A stretch of 64,000 nt of DNA from Penicillium oxalicum (taxonomy: Eukaryota > Ascomycota > Eurotiomycetes > Eurotiales > Aspergillaceae), in NCBI RefSeq assembly GCF_001723175.1, contig NC_064657.1:1240001-1304000 (forward strand), read 5' to 3'. Shown here one piece after another: positions 1 through 11,722 of the stretch. The notes below the pieces were generated by a model, which saw only the letters and a list, made by a program, of their open reading frames with translations, made no database searches and had not been told where the DNA came from. Position numbers and translations under genes: made by a program. Within the stretch, counting starts at the first letter, position 1, and each line of letters begins with the position of its first letter.

Positions 1-341
1 TCTCGAGAAAGGCATTTTCTCCAGTGATCAGATCTCCATTTAATACGACGAGATTGGGAGATTCGGCATCGAGTACACGGTCGATGACCGCTACAGTGTT
101 GACATCCTGCTCGGGTCCCCAGGAATCCCACGCATCTTCGTTTGAAAATTAGATCCCTGCGACAAAGATGATGTGATATATGAAGAGAACGGTACTCACT
201 CTCTCCAAAGTGAAGATCTTCCAGAATAGAGATTTGGAAGGTGCCATTTTTGGAAAATCGAAGAGGGTCAATGCCCCTTTGGATCGGGGTTTGAAGGGAT
301 CGTGCGACGAGAAGTGAAGTCAGAGCCAGCAATTTCCACAT
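1..341 (-). CDS. DCR2/PAP28-type secreted metallophosphoesterase (N-terminal part only)
   Basis: This is the 5' end of a gene that runs off the left edge. Exon 1 is 341..200 and exon 2 runs from 135 to the window edge. The 64-nt intron has a GTGAGT donor and joins in phase. The predicted protein starts with a hydrophobic leader (MWKLLALTSLLVARSLQ), so it probably enters the secretory route. The next stretch, ISILEDLHFGE then AWDSWGPEQD, followed by LVVLNGDLITGEN, matches the first metal-binding blocks of calcineurin-like phosphoesterases (the usual D-x-H is E-D-L-H here, followed by GD). This arrangement is typical of the fungal DCR2/purple-acid-phosphatase-28 group. The family hydrolyses phosphoesters; the substrate cannot be told from this fragment. 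It lies head-to-tail with the acid phosphatase gene to its right. Confidence 0.85.
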   Translation of the reverse strand, partial: MWKLLALTSLLVARSLQTPIQRGIDPLRFSKNGTFQISILEDLHFGESEYRSLHISHHLCRRDLIFKRRCVGFLGTRAGCQHCSGHRPCTRCRISQSRRIKWRSDHWRKCLSR

Positions 342-1113
342 AGTGTGCGATCTTTATTTGCAATGATGGAAAGATGGGTACATGCCACACAGAAGCATAG
401 AGAGAGTTGAGTTGTCTTCTAGAAATGTATATTCGGACAGCTACGCATTAAGAATGGAGCAAGGGAGGGGGTATCTGTGAGCATTGTCTAGCAGGCACTG
501 GGAAGTAACCTTAGTCTCTGTATATCGCACATGAGCAATGGTGCTTTCAAAACAAGCTAGTCTAATCATCTACTTTGCTGCAGATAATAAGACACGTTGC
601 CATCTTATCTTCCACGTGGTGGAAAAGACGAGCACTCATAGGACGCTCGGGATCTCGCAGGGGCGGCTATCGAGGTAGAAGTGGGGACAAACTGTAAGCA
701 ATTTTAGTTTTAGTAGATAAATGGTGGTGAGACATTTCGATTGTCGATCACTCTCAAATGCCCGATCGTTTCGATATCTTTCATGACTTGACCACAAAGG
801 CAAGCATGAGTGTGGTTTTTAACCGATTTACCCGAAGAAAAAGTGAATTTCAGCCACAGTGTAGCATTTACTCGTTTATCTACTGCACAGTAAGTAGTGT
901 TTCGGCTGAACAATTTTGATCATTTTACAACAGTCATTGGTTGAGAACGTTCCTTCTTTTTTTCTATGAAACTTCTTTCTAATTTACAGAAGTGACTCTT
1001 GGAACTTCCGCCCAACAAGAAACGGAACTTTATTCAGTCACACAAACCTACGGTGACTATACACAGATTTGTAGGCACTCTGAGACAGACCCATTCTGGC
1101 AAACGCTCGGGCT
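342..1113. other. Intergenic, upstream region of the DCR2-like gene
   Basis: No convincing coding sequence. It holds the promoter of the phosphoesterase gene on the left and the 3' end of the acid phosphatase gene on the right. A CCACGTGG palindrome lies at 612..619. The short open frame at 710..913 has no family resemblance and looks like chance. Confidence 0.6.
612..619. promoter_or_regulatory. CACGTG E-box, possible PHO-type site
   Basis: CCACGTGG palindrome about 270 bp upstream of the metallophosphoesterase start. Pho4-family bHLH factors bind CACGTG, preferring flanking G. CACGTG also occurs about ten other times across the window, near its chance rate, so this is only suggestive. Confidence 0.3.
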
Positions 1114-2649
1114 CTATCCACAGAGCGACTTGATGTCCTTTGGCACAAAGGCGCTGAGAATAGCGATCAAGTCAGACAGCTTGATCCAGTCAAGAGTGCC
1201 ATGAATGGTTTGGACAGGCTGGCCACTGTAGAGAACACGGGCATAGTAATCCTTGGTATGTTTCTCATGTGTTTTCCTGTAAGATGTTAGGATGAAGATT
1301 TTTGCCGCAGGCGATCAAGTACTCAAAATTCACTTACCAAACTTCAAAAGCAATATTGGAGCCCATCGCCGGCCAGCGAAGGGCCTTGATTCCCAAAGCG
1401 CCGAGTACCGGGCCAATGTCACCATCGTGAATGAATATGTGGCTGTAGTCGCGAGAAGACGTTCCATCCATGACATCCTGCAGGTGCGAGACAATCTCGC
1501 CAATGAAAAGACCCTCGACGACTTGAATGTATTTGGTGACATAGGGGTTGGTCCGCCAATAATAGTTCCATTCCCAGTCACCCGCACGGAACACCTCCGC
1601 TGCCATTTCCATTGTGACGCAGGCAGAAGAATTGGACACACTACAAGGAAGCTCGTAACCATTGCACAAGCGTGCTTGGAAGTTATCTGAGAAGTGATCA
1701 AACGTGCTCTGCCATGAGCTGGAAGTGGCGCCCAGCAAAGCACCCAGTTGAGCACGCAGATTGCTGGTCACTGATAAATGGTCCTTCCACTCGGGGGTGG
1801 ATTTGATCTGATTGAGCGTGGCACTGATAGCGCTGCATGAGTATCCCTCATTGACGGTGTCCACCGAAGAGACCATCTGGTGCAGGGGTAGCGCTCCGTC
1901 ATAATCAGGCCAGACACCTCGCAGAACAGCACCTGCCGACGCTTGAGTCAAGACAGATTCGCTTGAACGGAACCAGACGCGATGGCTAGGCTTCTTGGGG
2001 ATCAAGCCAAGCTTTTCGCCGTAAACACGCCACAAGTCCTTGCCATGCTGAAAGCCGTCCTGAATACCACCGACGGTGATTTGTGGAAATTGGCATGTCC
2101 CGTTCACACCCGGTGAGAACGGATTGGTGGGATCCTCGTATGTTTGGGCATACATTGGTACAGGCTGCATACCACTGTGACCGTTCGGTCCAGCGTAGAC
2201 GTATGGCCGAACATTGTCACATTCGTAGGCTTGATTCTGCTTGATTCTCAGTCTGCGGCACTTTGCTTCTCCCTCCTCATATCCTGGGATATCACAGATT
2301 GGCTTACCTCGCCACCGGGGAGGATATTGTATGGCGACCGACGCTGGTGACGCTGAAGATATTCAAGGTACACTAATTCGGCTCTCACAGAGCCATTTGC
2401 AACTGGCCCCGGCATCTTGTACTCTTGTGAGCGCGGATGCGGCATCGAACAGTAGTCGTAGACTCCGTATGGATCGCCGGCGGTCGGGCCGTTAGTTGGC
2501 GCCTTGTAAACGCCGCCATAAAGCCCAATTGATGAGTTTGAGATGTACGTCGTTTGATTGAGATTCGAGGGGTAGAAGGTATCAAGGGGTGACAGGCCCA
2601 GCGCCGAGCTGGAAGCCCCGAGCATCAAGCCAGTGGTCAAACTGCGCAT
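1114..2649 (-). CDS. Histidine acid phosphatase family protein, secreted, variant RHQRRSP motif
   Basis: Three exons: 2649..2308, 2236..1338 and 1276..1114, giving 467 aa with phases that join cleanly (donors GTAAGC and GTAAGT). The N-terminus (MRSLTTGLMLGASSSALG) reads as a signal peptide and there are several N-glycosylation sequons, so the protein is probably secreted. The active-site region is RHQRRSPYN near residue 100, where the classic family motif is RHGxRxP; the G is replaced by Q. The distal proton-donor motif HD is present as IHDGDIGPVLGALG near residue 395. Several cysteines could pair as in fungal phytases and acid phosphatases. The family hydrolyses phosphomonoesters through a phosphohistidine. 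The variant motif suggests a fungal subfamily whose substrate is not defined here. It follows the other phosphatase gene on the same strand. Confidence 0.88.
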
Positions 2650-2856
2650 AGTGAGAACCTCTCTGAGAATATCGCTCGTGACATGAGACTCAACCTGTAC
2701 TGTACATTCATCTTATTTAAGTCTGAACGATTGAGACTGCATCAACGGAAATGGCATAGTTTGGGCGTTGGGCTCGGCAAGCTCGGTCGCACTCGAGCTC
2801 TCGAAGCATTTACGACTCCACTACATCAGCAGCCAGTCGCGGGATGAGCTTCAGCA

Positions 2857-2864
2857 CACGTGGG
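2857..2864 (+). promoter_or_regulatory. CACGTGGG E-box, possible PHO-type site
   Basis: CACGTGGG, the high-affinity form for Pho4-type factors, lies about 210 bp upstream of the acid phosphatase start. With the site at 612..619 it could couple the two phosphatases to phosphate supply. This is inferred from motif and position only. Confidence 0.35.
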
Positions 2865-4223
2865 AGATCAGCACCAACTAGCGCTAAGCCGTCGGCAATT
2901 TTGAGACCTTGTGGGAACCAAGTAATGGTTTGTTGTTCTTGACTCGATTCCAATATCATGGCAAAAGCTGGATAAATTAAGGGTACCAAAATGAGACTGG
3001 ATATCGACGATGGACGCTCCAATATTTCCTGGAGACTTGGCGCAATCACAGCAAAGCTAATCCACCCTCCTTTTGTGACCACAACATACAGAATCACTTA
3101 TTGTTCGAGCAAGACACCCTTTTCTTGGCATATTGATTCGTTTCAATGTAATTTGACAATATAATTTTTTATACTGAGCTTGCTCCCCGTGTCGTGGGGT
3201 TTCCATCGTGCGATCGTCTTCTTTAGCCTGCTTCGCGCTTCTCTCCAAGGGCTGTATTGGAAATAGATCAAGAGTGATGATGGATGAATAGGACTTTCAG
3301 AGTCACACTGGAGGCTCCATCCACGGTTTAAAAGATCACTCATTACAAAAAATATTCAAGTCTGGAAAGCTGGATTCGAAGGGATAGTTGGCAGCCTCCC
3401 CCTCTTTGTCTCATCCAAGGTTCCTTCTCCAACAAGCCGCACGGTTATCCCCATCACTTCCTCTTATTGTTCTTCGAGCCCAATTTACCCTTTCAACCGC
3501 GCACTTCCGACGGTGTTGAAAACTTTGATCAGGGTCCTGTGTCGCTCTTTACTCGTAGAAAAACTTCTGTTGGTCAACAAAATATGAGTCTATTGAATGT
3601 AGCCCACTAAGACCTAGAATGACCTCGGGATCAAGGCCCTATAGAAGCCAAAACATATACTTCTCTTTGGGTCGTCGGCATGACAAAATGTCCACATAAG
3701 GTCCTCCTCCACATTGTCTTCATGAAATGCAGGCTAGTTGAAAAACTCTTGTTGGCTTTTGTGTCTTTTTTGTCCCCTTCAGAATGATCTCGGATAGAAG
3801 CTAAGGAACTCTCGTTTCCAGACTTCACTGTACGAAATGCGGCGCGGGACAAGCTTTCTGTAGTCTTCTCGAACTTTTTGATACGGATTAACTGTCCACT
3901 GGGCTGTGGTTTCTAGTCAGCCGATTGTGTATCAAGTCTGGAGATAAGGCTGTCATAGTGCTGAGGTTGTCCCTCCCACTAGTCCTGAAAATTCTTCGAA
4001 AGCCCTCGACCCTTTTGACTCGAGTCACAAGCATCGACCGATTGTCAAAGCTTTATATCGACGCACTGCTCGTCTTGTTGCCTGTAGCTCTAATGAGGAC
4101 AGACTGCCGGGGCTAATGTCTTTTCTGTTGCCATGTGAGCAGAACAGGCCTTCCACAGTAAAAGGAGTAAGAATGGTGTTGTTTGCTCTTCGCATGTTGT
4201 CTGTCGGACTGGGGCGAGTTTTT

Positions 4224-4246
4224 GGGGGGGGGGGGGGGGGGGGGGG
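4224..4246 (+). repeat. Homopolymer tract of 23 G
   Basis: An uninterrupted run of 23 G flanked by T on the left and ATAC on the right. It is the longest homopolymer in the window, and its exact length is likely to be unreliable in assembly. Confidence 0.9.
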
Positions 4247-6239
4247 ATACTGGAGATAGATTTATAGTCCTCTTTGAATAAGTGTCTTCTTCCTCGTTTG
4301 AATACCATCTTGTGTTCGAAATAACTTTCAGAGAATGATGCAATGGGTTGCACTCAAACGTAAAGAAAAAGAAATTAGTGAGCAAAGCCACGAGGGAATC
4401 CTCGAACGAAGAGAATCACCTGATTACAGGAGAGGTCGCAGCTTTCTCACTAGGGCACACTCGCTGTGACTGAATGAATGCCACCAAAGGAGGCTGGGAC
4501 TGACTGTAATACAATCAAGCTATGGAAGTGACATGGGTTTAGCAGTTGATTCAGTAACAGACGCAAGAGAGGTAACATAAACAATGCAAATTTGAGGTTT
4601 AAATGGGAATGGTGGTTGAAAAGCTAGTATATTAAATGTGCCAGTCATTGAACCGTGTGTCATTCGCTGACAACGGCCGTCTAAATTTCTTAGAAAGAGG
4701 ACAGAGCCTGGCGGGTGTGAGATTGGAGGCAGAAGGATCGTATCAGAGTGTCTTCATGTTGATCCGAAGCGTAGTCGGATGCACGACGGGTAACGTAACA
4801 TGGGCTGTTGCATAAGAAGTTGCCGAAGTCATCCGTTGAGGGCAATCTCTGTCGAGGCGAAGGGGATTGGCCTTGGTGTTTGCGTTGTTTTGATCGATTT
4901 CGCCAATTAGTATCGTCCTTCTACCTCTGTTCATGAGACTGTCAGCTACAGCTATGCCAAAATGCACTGCAACTTCACACCTTCGCCACAAAGATATTTT
5001 CTGAACATCTAAGCCAACAACGAAAATGAGCTTTTGTGACAACATTGGAAGCACCGAGCAGGGAGTCATGCATTTCCTAGGACGCGTTCTGGCTCCTACG
5101 ATGTTCCCCCATCGACGCGGTCCTCGTGTTAATTTCACTGTCTGCAAGCCCAAGGCATCTGGCTATAATGATGATAGCCAACAGATTTCACGCAGAGACC
5201 CTGTCTTTCAGAATGGCGCTCTGATTAAGAAGGACGCAACGAGTCGGGATGTTCCGGAGATGGTCACACTACTCGAGGGATGTGCAGCGGCCCAACGACC
5301 GCACGAGCCGCAAGCAGATTTAGTGCCGGCGCCACGAACACCTCGGCGTAACTTTAAATTCCGTGCGCACTGCTCGGTCCTGTGTGAGACGTGCCTCGGC
5401 GATGAGATCCTCACGATTAGCCATGGGTAGCTCCATCATCTAGTCAATTTAGAAAGACAGAGAGGACTGCTCACCCAGGTAAACTAGTGGTAAGATGTAC
5501 CAGGCCGTGTGTAGGATATGATCAGTAGCACTAAGCTACAAGTATAGTAGTCATCCATGGATCGGAGGGCGAAGTGTGGTTCCCAAATGGCATCTGTTGG
5601 CTTCAGCCCGGATATCTGCGCCAAGTACCTGAGCTTGGGCGATTGATGTATACATGTACCTTATCCGGTCGCTGAACCCCAAAATTGATCCTATGCCTTG
5701 ACTCCACCGCACCATTGCGTTCGACGTAATTTTGATGGTTTCCAGCTGGACAGTCTCCTAGCGACTGACGTTGTAGCAGCTTTCATAGACTGACCATATG
5801 GGTTCCAGCCATTGCTGTTTATCGATTCATCCATAAATTGTTGGTCTGAGTAAACTAGTCCAATTGCCCTCTCACACGTGTATTCTCTTGGCTTTAGAAA
5901 TACCATGAGTGCTCATTGTGATTCAAGCCTGAAGGTTGGTTCGGTCGCTCACGCGATCTCGATTGGGCCGGTTGGTCCCTGGTCCACTTTGAAGGAACGC
6001 CCGGGAATCCAGCCGATCCTGACATCATCGCCAGAACAACTCCTCGTGATGACTCTCGATCCAGACAACTCAGACAACATGAAAAAAAAATTGCTTCTCA
6101 TCTCCAACAGTTCACAGACTTTCGATTTTGAAGAGGAAGAACATCATAATACACACCAATTTTAGCCTGTGATAATAGAGAATTGGACAAGAACTCTGGA
6201 CGAATTGTGCGTCGGCTTGACGACGATCTCCCGACAACG

Positions 6240-9200
6240 ATGCCCTCGGTGGTGCCCACTACTGAAGGAGCGACTGCCGCCCGGCACAACCAGATTGAGT
6301 CAGAAGACTGGCCGACCCAGCTCAGCGATGCATCGTCTCCTCGGAGCAGCGGAGAGCGCATGCAGTTCAACGGCGATGGATTGAACACCGGTGTGCGTAT
6401 TCTGGGTATGTGCACTGCTCCCCGACCGGTCTTGGTCTTTCGTCCCCTGCGAGATGCGACCTGGAGCCGCTAATTCTGGTGATGTATATAGGGGATGGCC
6501 GTCTAAAGATTCGCATCAACCAATACAGGCCGAACATAGCAGGCCTACTAAACCTGGCTCGTTCCTCAAAATCGCACAAGACAGCCGAGAATCAAGCCGA
6601 GACCCCAGCCGGAGACCAAGCCAGCAAAGTCGACGAGTCTATCCGACGAGCCGAAAAGGAGGCCGACAATTTTCCACTGCACCTGAATGTGGTCATTCAA
6701 GTGATTGGGTCCCGAGGTGACATCCAGCCATTTATCGCCTTGGGCAAGGAGCTGAAAAAACATGGGCATCGCGTTCGCCTTGCCACGCATCTCGCATTCC
6801 GCGAGTTCGTGCTCGACGCTGACCTGGAGTTCTTCAATATCGGCGGAGATCCAGCCGAATTGATGGCATTCATGGTCAAAAACTCTGGATTGCTCCCTAA
6901 TATGGATACCATTCGAAGTGGCGCGATTCTCAAGCGCCGGCGGGAAATGAAGGACATTGTTGATGGTTGTTGGCGGTCATGTTTCGAGATGGGAGATGGC
7001 ACCCACCTCCATCAGATCAAGGATGACCTGTGGAGTGAAGAACAAGACTATCGCCGCCGTCCATTCGTCGCAGACGTGATTATTGCCAATCCTCCAAGTC
7101 TGGCGCACATTCATTGTGCGCAGAAATTGGGCATTCCCCTCCACATTATCTTCACGTAAGTCTGCCCGAGACTCTTCATGCCGGGGTGGCGCTCGACCAG
7201 CGACTGACCTTTGAATCATTGCAGTATGCCATGGTCACCAACACAAGCTTTCCCACATCCTCTGGCGGTCATTCAACAGCAGGACTGTAAGCCTTCGGTC
7301 GCAAATTTTGTATCATATGCCATTGTGGACATGATGATTTGGGAAGGCCTGGGTGACATCGTCAACAAGTATCGACGGACTGTCCTTTCTCTCAGCTCTC
7401 TGGACGCCATCACGGCTCCGAGCATCCTTCACAAACTACAGGTTCCCTGCTCATATCTCTGGTACAGACAACTTTGAAATATCGCGCTCCGACTTAATAG
7501 GCTCCCGTGCGCTGACAAACATTCAGGTCGCCTGCTATTCTGCCCAAACCGGAAGACTGGGGTGATCACATCGACGTCTGCGGTTTTAGCTTTCTCCCCG
7601 CGAAACCAGACTACGACCCACCGAAAGAGATCACCAAATTCTTAGAAAGCGGTCCCACACCCATCTATGTTGGCTTTGGTTCTATTGTGGTGGATAATCA
7701 AAAAAGGCTTACAGAAACAGTCTACGAAGCTGTTAAAAAGTCAGGGCAACGAGCCATCATCTCCAAGGGCTGGGGTAATGTTGGGGTCGACGACGTTGAG
7801 GTGCCTGACAATATCCTTGTGATTGGAAGCTGTCCCCACGACTGGTTGTTCCGGCAGGTGTCATGTGTAGTTCACCATGGCGGAGCTGGCACGACAGCGG
7901 CAGGGCTCGCCCTTGGACGCCCAACGATCATTGTTCCATTTTTTGGTGACCAGCAATTCTGGGGTGACATCGTCGCCCGTAACGGAGCCGGTCCGTTGCC
8001 TATCCCCCATAAAGAACTCACGGTGGATGGCTTGTCCAACGCGATTGAGTTCGCATTGAAAGACTCCACGCGTGAAAAGGCCCAGGAAATTGCCAAGAAG
8101 ATGGAAGGCGAATCTGGCGTCCGGGATGGCGTACGCAGCTTCCATCGTCAGCTTGACCTTCGATCGCTGCGGTGCGCAGTCTGTCCAACTCGACCAGCTG
8201 TGTGGCACTTGAAACATACCGAAGTCGGGCTGAGTGCCCTTGCCGCCGCTATTCTAGTGGAAACAGGCAAGGTTGACCCGCAGGATCTAGTGTTGTGAGT
8301 TTCTTACGCCTCCGACCAGGATGTGATTCGTTCGACTGACCAAGATTCAGGAATCGTCCCAAAGAGTATGACACATACCGCGACCCAGTCGGCCCGATTA
8401 GTGCCAGTGCTCAGGTTCTCTTTGGAGCTATCGCGCATTTTGTGGGTGGCATTGCCGATGCCCCTGCCTATGTAGTCAGTGATCTGGCAGTGGCCCGCCA
8501 TGCTTTGGAAAGTTCCCATGGACGAACAGACCTCAATCGTGAGTGGCGCCGTCACAGGTCGCGGAGCAGAGCACGATCAGCTCGCATCGATAATAAGGCT
8601 CGAATGAGCAATGAGACTCGATCAAGCGAAGAGACGCGGGCAAGCGGAGAAACCGACACAAGCAAAGGGTCTCACCCCAGCAATGAAACTCGTACAAGTG
8701 ATGGGACTTGGGAAGATGATCAAGTGCAGGCAAATGATGGGGTTCAATCAAAGGTTGACACGCAGACAGGCGGGGAAAGAGCGCGTTCAGGCGAAGAAAA
8801 TAACCCAAGCCATACAGTGGGTGATACGGCCCAGCAAAGATCACCAAAAAGGAACGAGGATGCGCACAATAGTGATGGTGTCGAGTCTCTAAGTGATGAG
8901 AGTGGCTCTTGTGACGCGACACGTGCGGAGCCGAACCTAGAGTTGGAGCGAGAATGCAGTATCAAACTTCAAAGGACGGCGACTATGGCATCAGTGAATA
9001 CCACATCCAAGTCTCACAATATTCTCTACGAGATTGCCAGCTTGGGAGGGAAAATGTCTTTGAAGTTTGTTAATTTACTCATCTGGCTTCCGACCGATTT
9101 GACCCTGAGTCTCTCAAAGGGTTTCCACAATGCACCGAAATTGTGGCATGACCCCATGGTTAGGTCGACACCGAAAGTGCACGATATTCAGAGTGGTTTC

Positions 9201-9762
9201 AAGGCAGCTGGCAAAGTAAGTCGTCTTCTATAGCTTCCCTGAATCCGGTGATGCCGCAGCATACTCATAAAAGTGCAGGAGTTATTCCACGGCTTCTACG
9301 ATGGAGTCACAGGGCTTGTGGTTCAGCCACAGCACGGTTACAAGGAGAATGGCGCAAAGGGAATGATGAAGGGTGTTGGAAAAGGCATCGGCGGAGTGTT
9401 TTGCAAGCCACCTGCAGGTACGCGAAACTGCTGCTCTCTGAGAGGACTCCATTCCATCATCTAACGCACATCTCACAGGTCTTTGGGGGCTTGCTGGGTA
9501 TCCTCTGATGGGAATTCGTCGCAAATTGCTCGATTCCCTGGGTCGATCTAGCGAGGGCCAAATTGTCCTTTCTCGAATTGCTCAAGGGCATGAAGAAATG
9601 TACGCCTCTACGCCCGCGGAACGGGCGGAGGTCATCAAGAAATGGTCCGTGATCGAAAAATCTCTGACGCCGTCGCAATGTCGCAAACAGCATAAGAACA
9701 ACATGTTCCGTCGGCAATTCCACCACCACCACAACCACTATCGAGGTTCGTTTCATGTTTAA
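6240..9762 (+). CDS. GT28-family UDP-sugar:sterol/lipid glucosyltransferase with VPS13/ATG2-C-like tail
   Basis: Seven exons: 6240..6405, 6492..7155, 7225..7461, 7527..8294, 8351..9215, 9279..9417, 9479..9762; 1040 aa. ATG 6240 is the first in frame, but the frame stays open upstream to a possible acceptor near 6165, so a 5' exon may be missing. A GT28 N-terminal fold starts near residue 120 (VIQVIGSRGDIQP). The UDP-sugar-binding block HHGGAGTTAAGL sits near 471-483, as in sterol 3-beta-glucosyltransferases (UGT51/Atg26 type). Unlike Atg26 I see no N-terminal GRAM/PH module. Residues ~690-770 are a low-complexity insert of six-residue repeats. Residues ~900-960 (ELFHGFYDGVTGLV, then GVGKGIGG and KPPAGLWGLAGYP) resemble the C-terminal segment of VPS13/ATG2 lipid-transfer proteins. 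It likely transfers glucose to a membrane lipid or sterol. Confidence 0.88.
8586..8820 (+). repeat. Degenerate 18-bp tandem repeat coding six-residue units
   Basis: Within exon 5 of the glucosyltransferase about a dozen 18-bp units follow each other in frame. Examples are MSNETR, SSEETR, ASGETD, TSKGSH, PSNETR and TSDGTW. Units are diverged in sequence but keep the six-residue period and a polar, acidic composition. Confidence 0.75.
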
Positions 9763-10175
9763 CGCAGTCACGATTCCCATTCGGATGTTTGATATTCTCG
9801 GTTTGCATGTATACCCTTACGCTCTCTGTTACTGTTATTATGATAATGTAATTAAATCTTCGATTAATGATCACTGCAACCTTTTTGTGGACTCGGACAT
9901 CTGAGGTTCATCCAAGCCTAGGCAGATCTGAGAAATAGGGGGGCAAATGAATTTCGATTCTTCGAGTGGAAAGAATTAGTGGCTGAACTTGGCAGTGGGT
10001 TGAGTTCATACCTGCTCAAGACCAAGCGTTGGTTCATTACGAGTTCCCGTGACGCCCATAGGATAGCGGATACAGCCATACAGGCATAGGTGTATTTTCG
10101 CCGTCCAAAAAAACCCTTATTAAATTTTCAGGACTAGAGGTCGTGATAATGCACAACATATAGCAGCTGGCTACC
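9763..10175. other. Convergent intergenic spacer
   Basis: Lies between the 3' ends of the glucosyltransferase (+) and pfa4 (-). It is AT-rich and holds no coding sequence that I can support; presumably both 3' UTRs and terminators. Confidence 0.6.
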
Positions 10176-11722
10176 TCATTGACGACGACCTCTCTGCCTC
10201 ATGAGAACCCCCAGAGGAATATCATCCTCGTCGTAGAACTCCGCCTCCTCATCCACACCAAAGTCACGAAGGCGTTCTCCCTCTGCATTGCGCCAAGACT
10301 CTTCCCCTTCGTCTGATTGATCGCCATAGGGAGACTGTGATTCTGACTGGTCATCGTCTTCACTCCCAGCTTTCTGCTGCTGCTGCTGGTGATTATATCG
10401 CTCATGAAATCGCTTGCGCTTCTGAATTACAGAAAAGGGCCTGGGCCGATGGAGATCTTCAGCCTGGCGACGACGGAAAGCTTCTACTTCCTCTCTTGCG
10501 GACCCGTAGGATTTCAGTAACTGTGAGCGATCTTCTGCTGACGGATTGGCGGGTAACGGAATACGATCGGGATCGGGTGGTGGCCACGATACGCCGGGAT
10601 CTGGCGCAGCGTTAGCGGTTACTGGGGATTAGTTGAAAAGCAGAGCAGTTTGTGGATATGTACCTTCAAAGTCATTCACTTCGAAAGCCCATCCCGAATT
10701 TCGATCGGGTGTAGCTGCAAATGGCCAGAGCCAACTGAGGATCTGCAGAGACCATTAGTATGGAGACGCGGTCAGAGAAGCGTGTTCGACTCACATTGGC
10801 ACTACCTCCCATTCCTTGCTTGACGTTGGACCAGATCCCGATATCGTATGGGAATTCTTGTTTCTTAATTAAGATTCTCTTTCCGCCGGGTGCTTCGAGG
10901 TAGCCGCCTAGGACCCGAGCTCGGCGCACCAGGGTCTCATGTCTCTCGATTTCCCACGATTCAATGGTGGTAGTATTGAAAATGAGAGACCAGAGACTTC
11001 GCACAAGTAAGATAAAAAGAGCAAAGACCGTCAAGCTGTTCACCACGAAGAGGACAAAGAGGTGGATCAATTGTCCAGTCGATGGTCCGAGATACTGGAC
11101 AAGAAAATGATTAAGGTAAGTGTGAGGTTGGAAATCTATCTTGGATCCGTGCATCTTACGCTTGGGAGATCTCTACTCTTCCAGACCACGTACGCACGCT
11201 CCCAGAGGCAGGTCTCAAGGTACCCCATGCCGACGACCGCATAGAAAAGAAAGCGCATGAAGTGGGGATACGTAAAGTGCGAGACGCAATTCGAAGTCCA
11301 CGGACAATGATGATCCATCTTTGGTATACATCTGTACCTGCATCAATACACAGTTCAAAAGACACACGTCTTGAGAGATCAACTCACCTCTTGCAAGTCT
11401 TACAGTGGTGAGCTCGAGGGGGCTTGACAGCTTCGCACCTGCGACACCATCTTTGTCGAACGGCGGCCGCATCCTGATCGGACTTTTGCCGAACGCTGGA
11501 TTTGACACTCAAGGGTAGACGCCCGGGATCTACGAAGCTTGCGCGAAAGTAGCAGACCCAGATGCACAGTGCAAAAATGTTGATCTTCCAGACCTCGTCT
11601 TTGCGGAATGGTACCGCTTCGAAATGTTGAAAGAAGTATTGGGAGGTGTATGCCAGGAAACTGATCAAGAAACTGACGGCCGGTATCGCCAACTGCGATA
11701 TTTGAAAATCTTCTTTCAACAT
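10176..11722 (-). CDS. pfa4: DHHC palmitoyltransferase Pfa4
   Basis: Five exons: 11722..11388, 11337..11160, 11094..10795, 10742..10664 and 10600..10176; 438 aa. Two membrane segments come first (about residues 10-30 and 45-65). The zinc-binding cysteine-rich domain CRRCEAVKPPRAHHCKTC then leads into the catalytic DHHC at residues 120-123, and two more membrane segments follow. The conserved TTxE block is present as TTIESWE, and the stretch ending IGIWSNVKQGMGG matches the fungal Pfa4 group. The C-terminal ~110 residues are polar and acidic. The enzyme S-acylates cysteines of client proteins at the ER. Yeast Pfa4 palmitoylates the chitin synthase Chs3, whose class IV homologue is encoded later in this window. 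The gene is divergent from the MutL homologue, sharing about 460 bp of promoter DNA. Confidence 0.93.

Larger units (their letters stand above)
2650..6239. other. Gene-poor region with poly-G tract
   Basis: About 3.6 kb in which I cannot support a gene. The longer open frames (4743..5153 minus, 5026..5430 plus) have no recognisable domains, overlap each other on opposite strands and mostly lack an ATG at the natural start. A 34-codon frame on the minus strand from 5424 has ordinary-looking coding composition but ends at once, so it may be a relic. The right-hand end is the promoter and possibly an upstream exon of the glucosyltransferase gene. Confidence 0.5.

Noticed and set aside
4743..5153. 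136-codon minus-strand frame
   Set aside because: Starts at TTG, no recognised family, composition unlike neighbouring genes.
5026..5430. 134-codon plus-strand frame with ATG
   Set aside because: No domain or conserved pattern; overlapped on the other strand by equally open frames. Not enough to call a gene.
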